Source: JANRKT01 sp033763355
Lineage (GTDB): Bacteria; Bacteroidota; Bacteroidia; Chitinophagales; Chitinophagaceae
Reading direction: 5' to 3'
DNA: 9,833 nt
NCBI GenBank assembly: GCA_033763355.1
Contig: JANRKT010000279.1
Coordinates: 1 to 9,833, forward strand
Numbering within the stretch: position 1 is the stretch's first letter; each line of letters begins with the position of its first letter. The translations under genes were made by a program, and so were the position numbers. The notes beneath the pieces are model-generated. The model had not been told where the DNA came from. It saw nothing but the letters and a program-made list of their open reading frames with translations, and made no database searches. Of the stretch, positions 1 through 5,638 are shown piece by piece.

Positions 1-1958
1 GGCACGGGATGAATGATCTCATCAATATCAATATTGCTTACAATAAAATTGGTGAGCCCTTTCTTTTCAGCCAGCCCGAGGCCTTTTAATATTTTGGGTT
101 TGCGGATGTCGAACTCGAGGATAACTGTTTTACGCCCCGAAAGCGCTACCACCGCGCCAAGGTTGGTACTTACGAATGATTTGCCTTCCCCGCTGTAAGA
201 AGAAGTGACAAGCAATACCATCTTATCAGTTTTGGGAAGTATATACTGCAGGTTTGACCTTATGATGCGGAACTGCTCCGCAATAAATTTTCTGTTGTTC
301 CGGGTAACCACCAGGGCGCCCTTTTCTTCGGAGTGGCCCACTTCACCCAATATCGGGGCATGGGTCATTTTTTGAACGTCTGACCTTGTTCTTACTTTAT
401 CATTAAGATAATCCAGCAGGAAGATAACAGCCATTGGCAGCGCCAGCCCCACAAAAACTGCAATCATGTAAAGGCCTTTGCGGTTGGGCCTTATGGGCAC
501 ACTGGAGTACATGGCCGGTTCCACTACACGGATATTTGAAATGGTGGAAGCTGAACCGATAGATGTTTCAAGGTTTTTCTGCAGCAGGAAAGAGTAGAGT
601 TCCTCCATTATTTTTTGCTGCCGTGTAATTTCAAGCAGTTGCTTTTCTTTACTGGGCATGGAGCGTATCTGCGCATCGGCGTAATTTGTTTTCCGCTTCA
701 GGTCGTTTACCGCAAGCATGTAGGCTTCCTTTACATTTTTCAGGTTTTCAAGTATGTCGTTGCGCAATTTTTCAATACCTGTTTCAAGGTCAATAATAAC
801 CGGGTTGGTAACTGGTGTGGTTTTTAAACTGGTTTGTTTTTGCAGCTGCAACTTGTTGTATTCCGTTATGGCCTGCACAAGAGAAGGCTCATCAATGCCG
901 AGTGTGGAGGGCACCATTTCCCTGTTGGAAACAATTTTAATTAGTATGTCCACAATTTTTACCTGGCTTTCCTGCCGGTAAAGTTCCTTATCTGTTTCAC
1001 TCAGGTCGCTGATAAAAATATCTGATTGTTTCTGTACATTAAAGGTGCGGTTGTTTTCACGGTAATTCTGCAGGTTGCGTTCCACTTTACCAAGTTCATC
1101 CTGCACATCATTCATTTGTTTTTTAATGAATTCCGTGGTGTTATTGGCTACTTCTCTTTTTTCTTCAAGGCTGTAATCTTTATAGGCATTCATAAAACCG
1201 TCAACAATTTCTTTGCCTATCCTTGTATTCTGTGTTTCGTAACTCAGTGAAAGCACATTGGAGTTGTTGCCCACCTGCGCCACTTTTATACCGCCTGCAA
1301 GGCCGCGGGCCACTCCTTCTTCGGCCTGCCTGCTTACCAGAAATTCATTGCTTTTAAAAGAACGTATGTCAAGTTCTGTTCTTACCAGTTTAAACATGCC
1401 TTCGGGCCGCTGAAATACCTGGCCGAATGCAATGGGTTTGTTGTTTTCGCCTAAAACAAATTCGTTGGGGCTGATGATCCTTACCGGAAGGGAAAATCCT
1501 TTTGCAGAATCGTACTGTGTTACAATTTCGAGCAGGAAGGGGGTTTCCCTGCGGTGCAGCAAACCTGAACGGATATTGCCTTTGTTATAATAACTGGTTT
1601 GAAGGTTCAGCGCTTTTACTACACGGCGGGCAATGGGTGTGGATTTTATCAGTTCAATCTGGTCGTTCATGTTCTGGTTACCGGCCTGCATCATAAAGAT
1701 GTCATCAAACTTATCTTTACCGGATGCCCCCATTGTTTCTTTTTTAATAATGAGTTTGCCCGATACCTGGTAAACCGGAACCGAATACCTGAGCTGGATA
1801 TAAGCAAGGATGAGAAACAGCGCTACCGATACCAGCACCCATGGTGCAAAACGGATGTATTTGAGGAGGAATTCACGGGGGTTGAATTCCTGGGATTTTA
1901 ATTCCCGTCCGTTGGCGGACCCGTTCCCATTCAGCCCGTTTTCAAATTGTAAGCTCAT
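1..1958 (-). CDS. Wzz/Wzc-like polysaccharide chain-length regulator with tyrosine kinase domain (partial, C-terminus off window)
   Basis: The open frame runs from ATG at 1958 off the left edge, so about 652 residues are visible. A poorly conserved, Asn/Gly-rich N-terminus is followed by a membrane segment at about residues 39-58, a Wzz-type N-terminal domain, a long periplasmic part rich in charged, probably coiled-coil sequence (about 220-480), and a second membrane segment at about 495-518. A cytoplasmic BY-kinase domain follows. Its Walker A is SYSGEGKS (Lys593, Ser594) and its Walker A' is ILEFDIRKP (Asp617). Walker B and any Tyr-rich tail lie outside the window. Known family members control polymer length and gate Wza-type export by autophosphorylation; this role is inferred here from the domains and from the Wza-like gene 40 bp upstream. 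It is probably the third gene of an operon with the UpxY and Wza-like genes. Family and topology are secure; the polymer is unknown. Confidence 0.93.
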   Translation of the reverse strand, partial: MSLQFENGLNGNGSANGRELKSQEFNPREFLLKYIRFAPWVLVSVALFLILAYIQLRYSVPVYQVSGKLIIKKETMGASGKDKFDDIFMMQAGNQNMNDQIELIKSTPIARRVVKALNLQTSYYNKGNIRSGLLHRRETPFLLEIVTQYDSAKGFSLPVRIISPNEFVLGENNKPIAFGQVFQRPEGMFKLVRTELDIRSFKSNEFLVSRQAEEGVARGLAGGIKVAQVGNNSNVLSLSYETQNTRIGKEIVDGFMNAYKDYSLEEKREVANNTTEFIKKQMNDVQDELGKVERNLQNYRENNRTFNVQKQSDIFISDLSETDKELYRQESQVKIVDILIKIVSNREMVPSTLGIDEPSLVQAITEYNKLQLQKQTSLKTTPVTNPVIIDLETGIEKLRNDILENLKNVKEAYMLAVNDLKRKTNYADAQIRSMPSKEKQLLEITRQQKIMEELYSFLLQKNLETSIGSASTISNIRVVEPAMYSSVPIRPNRKGLYMIAVFVGLALPMAVIFLLDYLNDKVRTRSDVQKMTHAPILGEVGHSEEKGALVVTRNNRKFIAEQFRIIRSNLQYILPKTDKMVLLVTSSYSGEGKSFVSTNLGAVVALSGRKTVILEFDIRKPKILKGLGLAEKKGLTNFIVSNIDIDEIIHPV

Positions 1959-1973
1959 ATGGATATTTTAAAT

Positions 1974-1995
1974 TATCCCGCTATATGGCGGGATA
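1974..1995 (-). promoter_or_regulatory. Hairpin in the export operon junction, just upstream of the Wzc-like start
   Basis: TATCCCGC (1974-1981) and GCGGGATA (1988-1995) form a perfect 8-bp inverted repeat with a 6-nt loop. It fills much of the 40-bp gap between the stop of the Wza-like gene and the ATG of the Wzc-like gene. No T-run follows on the minus strand, so it is not a standard intrinsic terminator. An RNA processing, stability or translation-control role is inference. Confidence 0.5.
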
Positions 1996-1998
1996 TGG

Positions 1999-2793
1999 CT
2001 ACCTGAATAAATTGGCAATAAGGGCCACTGCTGATAAAATACTTACTGTTACTGTAACATTTCTTACCCATAGCTGGTCGTTTGCTGCAATTTTCTTTGG
2101 TCGCAAATCAACCATTACAATATCGTTCTGCTGAAGGTTAAAATATGGCGATGTAAACAATTCCGGTTTGGTTAAATCCACTTCTCCAAATTCCCTTTTG
2201 CCGCTGGTTTCACGTATGATGCGCACATTGTCACGCCGTGCAAAAAAAGTAAGGTCGCCTGCCCTGCTGATGGCCTGTAGCAGGTTGAGCTTTTCATCAT
2301 CTGCTGATAATACACCCGGGTTATTCACTTCACCCATGATGGTAATTTTAAAATTAAGGAACCTGATACTGTAGTACGGGTTCTTCAGCAGTGTATCCTT
2401 CAGTTTTGAATCCAGCAGCAAAGTTAACCCGTCTTTTGTTAATCCTTCCACATGCAGCACACCAAGTTGGGGAAACTGGATATTCCCGCTTTTATCAACC
2501 AGGTAACCGCCTGATTTTGGGCTTGCCGCTTCAGCGGAGCCGCCAATAGGGTTAGCTGCAGCCTGTGATGCAATAATGGGCTGGTTGTATTTGGTGCTGG
2601 CCAGGTCGTTATCACTATATACAATAATACTCAGTATATCGCCTTTCTGGATAACAGGATCCGGTACCTGTATCTGGCTTAAACGGGCTGTATCAAATGA
2701 GCCCTGCATCAGCTGGAGTTCTTTAACGCTTCCGCATGAAAACAAAAAAAAAGTAAGCATGAGGAAAGAGAGCAGGGGGATGGTTCTTTTCAT
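1999..2793 (-). CDS. Wza-like polysaccharide export lipoprotein (Poly_export + SLBB)
   Basis: This 264-residue protein starts with a lipoprotein signal: MKR, a hydrophobic stretch, and a lipobox LFSC with Cys20 as the probable lipidated residue. A polysaccharide export domain spans about residues 42-147 (KGDILSIIVYSD; later GYLVDKSGNIQFPQLG). An SLBB beta-grasp domain spans about 150-200 (ITIMGEVNNPG, then LLQAISRAGDLT), and the body ends with NDIVMVDLRP. A hydrophobic C-terminal segment (about 246-262) could cross the outer membrane, as the C-terminal helix does in the Wza octamer. The known family role is the outer-membrane exit channel for capsule or exopolysaccharide. The length fits the short Bacteroidota form rather than the roughly 380-residue enterobacterial Wza. 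It lies 60 bp after the UpxY-like gene and 40 bp before the Wzc-like gene, so it is very likely co-transcribed with both. The family call is firm; the exported polymer is unknown. Confidence 0.93.
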   Translation of the reverse strand: MKRTIPLLSFLMLTFFLFSCGSVKELQLMQGSFDTARLSQIQVPDPVIQKGDILSIIVYSDNDLASTKYNQPIIASQAAANPIGGSAEAASPKSGGYLVDKSGNIQFPQLGVLHVEGLTKDGLTLLLDSKLKDTLLKNPYYSIRFLNFKITIMGEVNNPGVLSADDEKLNLLQAISRAGDLTFFARRDNVRIIRETSGKREFGEVDLTKPELFTSPYFNLQQNDIVMVDLRPKKIAANDQLWVRNVTVTVSILSAVALIANLFR

Positions 2794-2836
2794 GTTGTTG
2801 TTTACTTTTTCCCACCGGTAATTTCAGGATTAATTT

Positions 2837-2847
2837 CCCCTGTGGGG
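2837..2847 (-). promoter_or_regulatory. Short GC hairpin after the UpxY-like stop codon
   Basis: CCCC (2837-2840) and GGGG (2844-2847) form a 4-bp all-GC stem with a 3-nt loop, 6 nt past the UpxY-like stop codon and within the 60-bp gap before the Wza-like gene. No T-run follows. It might be a pause or processing site that the antiterminator helps polymerase pass, but this is inference from position only. Confidence 0.3.
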
Positions 2848-2853
2848 TCCCTT

Positions 2854-3369
2854 TTACCTACCGGCCGGAGCTATATTTGATTTATCCAGGTATGCTACCA
2901 GTTTATAACCGAGGCTTTCAATTACAACCTCAATCCTGTTGTGCAATACCCTGTTTACTTTGCCCTTGTGGCCCATGAGTATGCCGCGTTGCACCTGCAC
3001 CGTATCAAAGGGTTTTATCTCAAGCGGCAGGGCTTCTACATCCTGGTATTCGTTTAAAAACAATTTGATGGTTAAAATTTCATCGTCTTTAACAATGGCG
3101 GGCTTGCCGAGCCAGTAAACAAAATTCAATACCCCTTCTGTCATCCTCACTTCAGTTTTTTCATTTTCTGCCAGCTGCACAAATACATAAGATTTAAAAA
3201 GCGGTTCTTCCACCACTTTCATCCTGTCGCTCCATTTTTTACTTACTTTATTAAGGGGGCAATAACTGGTGATGTCTTTAGCTTCCAGCATGGCATGCAC
3301 TTTTTTTTCCCACCTGGGTTTGGTGTACAGGGCGTACCATTTTTTCTTATTTGCAGTTTCTTCAAACAT
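2854..3369 (-). CDS. UpxY-family transcription antiterminator (NusG/RfaH paralogue)
   Basis: This 171-residue protein has the NusG layout. An NGN domain covers about residues 10-105, beginning KWYALYTKPRWEKKV and containing EEPLFKSYVFVQL and GVLNFVYWLGKPAIV. A KOW-like C-terminal domain covers about 118-166 (FDTVQVQRGILMGHKGKV). WYALYTKPRxEKKV plus PLFxSYVFV is typical of the UpxY/RfaH-type paralogues that head Bacteroidota capsule operons, rather than of housekeeping NusG. In Bacteroides fragilis such proteins act in the untranslated leader of their own operon to prevent early termination. Here the gene is first in line, followed by the Wza-like and Wzc-like export genes, which fits that role. 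The ATG at 3369 gives the expected N-terminus directly before the NGN domain. No Shine-Dalgarno is evident, which is normal for the phylum. Confidence 0.9.
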   Translation of the reverse strand: MFEETANKKKWYALYTKPRWEKKVHAMLEAKDITSYCPLNKVSKKWSDRMKVVEEPLFKSYVFVQLAENEKTEVRMTEGVLNFVYWLGKPAIVKDDEILTIKLFLNEYQDVEALPLEIKPFDTVQVQRGILMGHKGKVNRVLHNRIEVVIESLGYKLVAYLDKSNIAPAGR

Positions 3370-3385
3370 AGCTTCGCCACCTCAG

Positions 3386-3404
3386 TCACATGGCGCAGAT
3401 GTGA
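3386..3404 (-). promoter_or_regulatory. Hairpin directly upstream of the UpxY-like start codon
   Basis: TCACAT (3386-3391) and ATGTGA (3399-3404) form a perfect 6-bp inverted repeat around a 7-nt loop, GGCGCAG on the plus strand. It ends 16 nt before the ATG at 3369 and so could fold over the ribosome-landing region, or act as a DNA dyad for a regulator. Function is inferred from position. Confidence 0.35.
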
Positions 3405-3542
3405 ACCGGTGAGTTTTTTAAACCATATTGAGCCCCTTTGTGCATATAGGAATCCTGTTTTACCGTTTCAGGTAATTCAATTAACAACCATATAAAGTAA
3501 GGTGTAATGTGATTCCGATTGTAAGGGCTCTTTTATTGCGCA

Positions 3543-3550
3543 CAAATATA
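3543..3550 (-). promoter_or_regulatory. Candidate Bacteroidota -7 promoter element for the export operon
   Basis: The minus strand reads TATATTTG, an exact match to the Bacteroidota sigma-ABfr -7 consensus TAnnTTTG. It predicts a transcript with a leader of about 165 nt before the UpxY-like gene. No good TTG/TTTG -33 box is seen at the usual 17-23 nt spacing, so the call rests on the -7 match and on position. Confidence 0.4.
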
Positions 3551-3624
3551 ATGGTTTATGAATATCAGATTTTTCCTGCAGCGCTTCACAATCCACATCT
3601 TACCACCACGCTGCCGCTGCAAAT

Positions 3625-4200
3625 TTACTTTAATGAAACTTTATTACCAGCCAGTACATACCCTTCATTTTCTTCTTTGCAAAAAGCATTTCCTGTTTTA
3701 TCAAATTCCAGTTTAATACCTGTTTTGCTTATCCATCCTATTTGCCTTGCGGGGTTGCCTACCATCATGGCAAAAGCCGGAACATTTTTAATGATTACCG
3801 CACCTGCACCTATTAATGAATATTCGCCAATTTCAATACCGCAAACAATGGTTGCGTTGGCGCCAATGGTAGCACCTCTTTTTACAAGTGTGGGTTTAAA
3901 CTCATTTTTTCTTTCTACAAAGCTACGGGGATTGACAACATTGGTGAACACCATGGAGGGGCCAAGGAAAACATCATCTTCAACAGTTACACCACTATAA
4001 ACGGAAACATTGTTCTGTATTTTAACATTGTTGCCGATGGTAACCCGGTTGTCAATGAAAACATTCTGGCCTATGTTGCAGTGGCTGCCGATGCTGGCAG
4101 TTGGCATTACATGACAGAAATGCCAGATACGGGTGGCTTTACCCACCCGTGCACCCTCATCTACGGCAGATGACGGATGCACATAATACTCCGCATTCAT
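3625..4200 (-). CDS. WbpD/WlbB-like sugar N-acetyltransferase (left-handed beta-helix)
   Basis: This 191-residue protein is built of hexapeptide repeats. It has the strongly conserved block of UDP-amino-sugar N-acetyltransferases such as WbpD and WlbB: IWHFCHVMP (25-33), IGQNVFID (43-50), NNVKIQNNVSVY (57-68), VFLGPSMVFTNVVNPRS (77-93), RGATIGANATIVCG (108-121), then GNPARQIGW (148-156). Relatives use acetyl-CoA to acetylate the 3-amino group of UDP-2-acetamido-3-amino-glucuronate, giving sugars for O-antigen or capsule; they act as cytoplasmic trimers. The exact sugar here is unknown, because no partner dehydrogenase or aminotransferase is in the window. The C-terminal tail (about 160-191) resembles the terminal extension of WlbB-like proteins. 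The gene precedes the UpxY operon by 255 bp on the same strand and is divergent, by 77 bp, from a membrane acyltransferase gene. Other NDP-amino-sugar acetyltransferase activities cannot be excluded. Confidence 0.88.
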   Translation of the reverse strand: MNAEYYVHPSSAVDEGARVGKATRIWHFCHVMPTASIGSHCNIGQNVFIDNRVTIGNNVKIQNNVSVYSGVTVEDDVFLGPSMVFTNVVNPRSFVERKNEFKPTLVKRGATIGANATIVCGIEIGEYSLIGAGAVIIKNVPAFAMMVGNPARQIGWISKTGIKLEFDKTGNAFCKEENEGYVLAGNKVSLK

Positions 4201-4277
4201 TACTCAAGTTGTCTTGTTGGTTTCAAAAAGCAGATATAAAACGCTCAAATTAGTACATTTAGTGTTAAAATTGTCCC

Positions 4278-5426
4278 TTGAATCCACGATTCTATTCCCT
4301 TGATGTTTTCCGCGGTGCTACTGTTGCCCTGATGATACTGGTTAATACCCCCGGTAGCTGGAATTATGTGTATAGCCCCCTCAGGCATGCCCCCTGGCAT
4401 GGCATTACCCCGACTGACCTTGTTTTTCCCTTTTTTCTTTTTGCCGTTGGCAATGCAATGGCTTTTGTAATGCCCCGGCTCAGGGATGGGGGCGCCGGCT
4501 TGTTCTGGAAAAAAGTGCTGAAAAGGACACTGCTCATTTTTACAATCGGCTTATTGCTTAACTGGTTCCCCTTTTTTAAATACAATGAAGAGGGAAACCT
4601 GCTGGCCAAATCTCTTACTGATCTCAGGATTTTGGGGGTGCTGCAGAGAATTGCCCTCTGTTATGGTTTTGCTTCTGTAATTATATATTATGGTAAAACA
4701 AAATGGGCCTTTGTTACCGGCCTGATTATACTGTTGCTGTACTGGGCGCTTTGTTATGTCCTTGGCAATCCCGCAGACCCCTACAGCCTGGATGGTTTTA
4801 CTGGCACTGCTATAGATAAAGCTGTATTGGGCGAAAGCCACATGTATCACGGGGAGGGTGTGGCTTTTGACCCTGAGGGTATCTTAAGCACAGCGCCTGC
4901 TGTTGTGCAGGTAATATTCGGTTACCTGGTTGGGGAATACATTATTAAAAAGGGAAAGACTTTTGAAATGCTTTCCAATCTTTTTGTTGCCGCCGCAATT
5001 TTGATTTTTACGGGGTTTTGCTGGGACATGGTTTTTCCCATCAACAAAAAAATATGGACGAGTTCTTATGTTGTTTATACAACCGGTTTGGCCATGATGG
5101 TGCTGGGGGTAATGATGCATCTTATAGAATTTAAAAACCATAAAGGCTGGTGGAGCAGGTTTTTTGATGTGTTTGGAAAAAATCCTCTATTCATATACGT
5201 ATTAAGCGGTGCATGGGCAAGGTTGTATGGCCTGTTCAGCATTGAAGACGGGATGAAAGATGGCAAACCCGTATTTAAAAATTTGGGAGGATGGATATAT
5301 GACCATTTGTTTGCAACGGCTTTCGGAAACATGAATGGCTCATTGCTGTATGCCATTTTCCACATCATCATTTTCTGGCTTATTTGCCTTTGGCTGGATA
5401 AAAGGAGAATTTATATTAAAGTGTAA
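4278..5426 (+). CDS. HGSNAT/NagX-like polytopic membrane acyltransferase, copy 1 (COG4299/DUF5009)
   Basis: This 382-residue protein has about ten predicted membrane helices. It opens with RFYSLDVFRG (4-13) and carries PLRHAPWHGITPTDLVFPFF (34-53). His37 in that block corresponds to the conserved active-site His of human heparan-alpha-glucosaminide N-acetyltransferase (HAPWNGLTVADLVFPWF context). Other family blocks are GVLQRIALCY (120-129), GESHMYHGEG (185-194), FPINKKIWTSS (253-263) and FGKNPLFIY (299-307). Family members move acetyl from cytosolic acetyl-CoA across a membrane to an amino sugar; bacterial NagX proteins occur in GlcNAc-use regulons. The substrate here is unknown. The start is TTG at 4278: an in-frame stop lies at 4266-4268 and the next Met is already inside the first conserved block. 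The gene is divergent from the WbpD-like gene and followed by a paralogue. It probably sits in the inner membrane. Confidence 0.88.
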   Translation: MNPRFYSLDVFRGATVALMILVNTPGSWNYVYSPLRHAPWHGITPTDLVFPFFLFAVGNAMAFVMPRLRDGGAGLFWKKVLKRTLLIFTIGLLLNWFPFFKYNEEGNLLAKSLTDLRILGVLQRIALCYGFASVIIYYGKTKWAFVTGLIILLLYWALCYVLGNPADPYSLDGFTGTAIDKAVLGESHMYHGEGVAFDPEGILSTAPAVVQVIFGYLVGEYIIKKGKTFEMLSNLFVAAAILIFTGFCWDMVFPINKKIWTSSYVVYTTGLAMMVLGVMMHLIEFKNHKGWWSRFFDVFGKNPLFIYVLSGAWARLYGLFSIEDGMKDGKPVFKNLGGWIYDHLFATAFGNMNGSLLYAIFHIIIFWLICLWLDKRRIYIKV

Positions 5427-5458
5427 GTGTGTTGGTTTGGGGGCAGGTCACAGACTTG

Positions 5459-5494
5459 CCTGCGGCAGCCTGCCTGACCGGCAGGCAGGGCAGG
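5459..5494. repeat. REP-like GC palindrome
   Basis: The inner stem CCTGCCTG (5469-5476) pairs perfectly with CAGGCAGG (5482-5489) around a 5-nt loop. An outer stem CCTGC (5459-5463) pairs with GCAGG (5490-5494), leaving GGCAG (5464-5468) as a bulge. The structure starts 33 bp after the stop of the first acyltransferase. CTGCC/GGCAG palindromes of this style are common dispersed intergenic elements in Bacteroidota, from general knowledge. It could also serve as a transcript 3' end or stability element. Confidence 0.6.
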
Positions 5495-5500
5495 TTATTT

Positions 5501-5544
5501 CACAGAAAAAGACGCCATTTGTGTTAATCTGTGTAATCTGTGGC
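5501..5544. repeat. CACAG/CTGTG dispersed-repeat remnant
   Basis: CACAG at 5501-5505 is followed by TTTGTG (5518-5523) and two direct copies of AATCTGTG within TTAATCTGTGTAATCTGTGG (5524-5543). The pattern matches the widespread intergenic element with TTAATCTGTGTAATCTGTGG found in many Bacteroidota genomes. Copy number in this genome cannot be judged from one window. Confidence 0.5.
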
Positions 5545-5638
5545 AAAAAAATTAAATGCCATTTTTATGAGGCTATTAATTAGAACCTATCTCCTTACTA
5601 CTAAATACAATTTGATCTGACACTTTATAAATAAATAA

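Larger units (their letters stand above)
3370..3624 (-). promoter_or_regulatory. Gene-free leader region upstream of the UpxY-like gene
   Basis: No convincing gene is seen in these 255 bp between the sugar acetyltransferase stop and the UpxY-like start. On the minus strand it holds an exact TAnnTTTG element (3550-3543) and then about 165 nt of probable untranslated leader. The complementary arms AAGGGCTC (3523-3530) and GAGCCCCTT (3430-3438) could pair with one bulged base. A 6-bp hairpin lies immediately before the start codon (3386-3404). A long leader is expected for UpxY-controlled operons; that these are the actual recognition elements is inference. Confidence 0.45.
5427..5638. other. 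Repeat-bearing spacer between the two acyltransferase paralogues
   Basis: These 212 bp hold no credible gene. The left half contains a GC-rich REP-like hairpin (5459-5494) and a CTGTG repeat stretch (5501-5544). The right half (5545-5638) is AT-rich and probably carries the promoter of the second paralogue, although no full -33/-7 pair was found. Confidence 0.6.

Noticed and set aside
615..1901. Several plus-strand frames of 64-100 codons
   Set aside because: All lie antisense to the continuous, well-conserved Wzc-like coding region and have no family-like sequence.
3578..3620. GCAGCG/CGCTGC pairing after the sugar acetyltransferase stop, considered as a terminator
   Set aside because: The loop is about 25 nt or longer and no T-run follows on the minus strand.
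4254..4262. TACATTTAG as a -7 box for the first acyltransferase
   Set aside because: It lacks the final G of TAnnTTTG and has no TTG/TTTG at the required spacing; only a weak resemblance.
5335..5583. Plus-strand 82-codon frame overlapping the end of the first acyltransferase
   Set aside because: Its second half is a translation of the REP-like palindrome and the CTGTG repeat, and its first half is out of frame with a clear gene. It is a spurious frame of the type such repeats often create.
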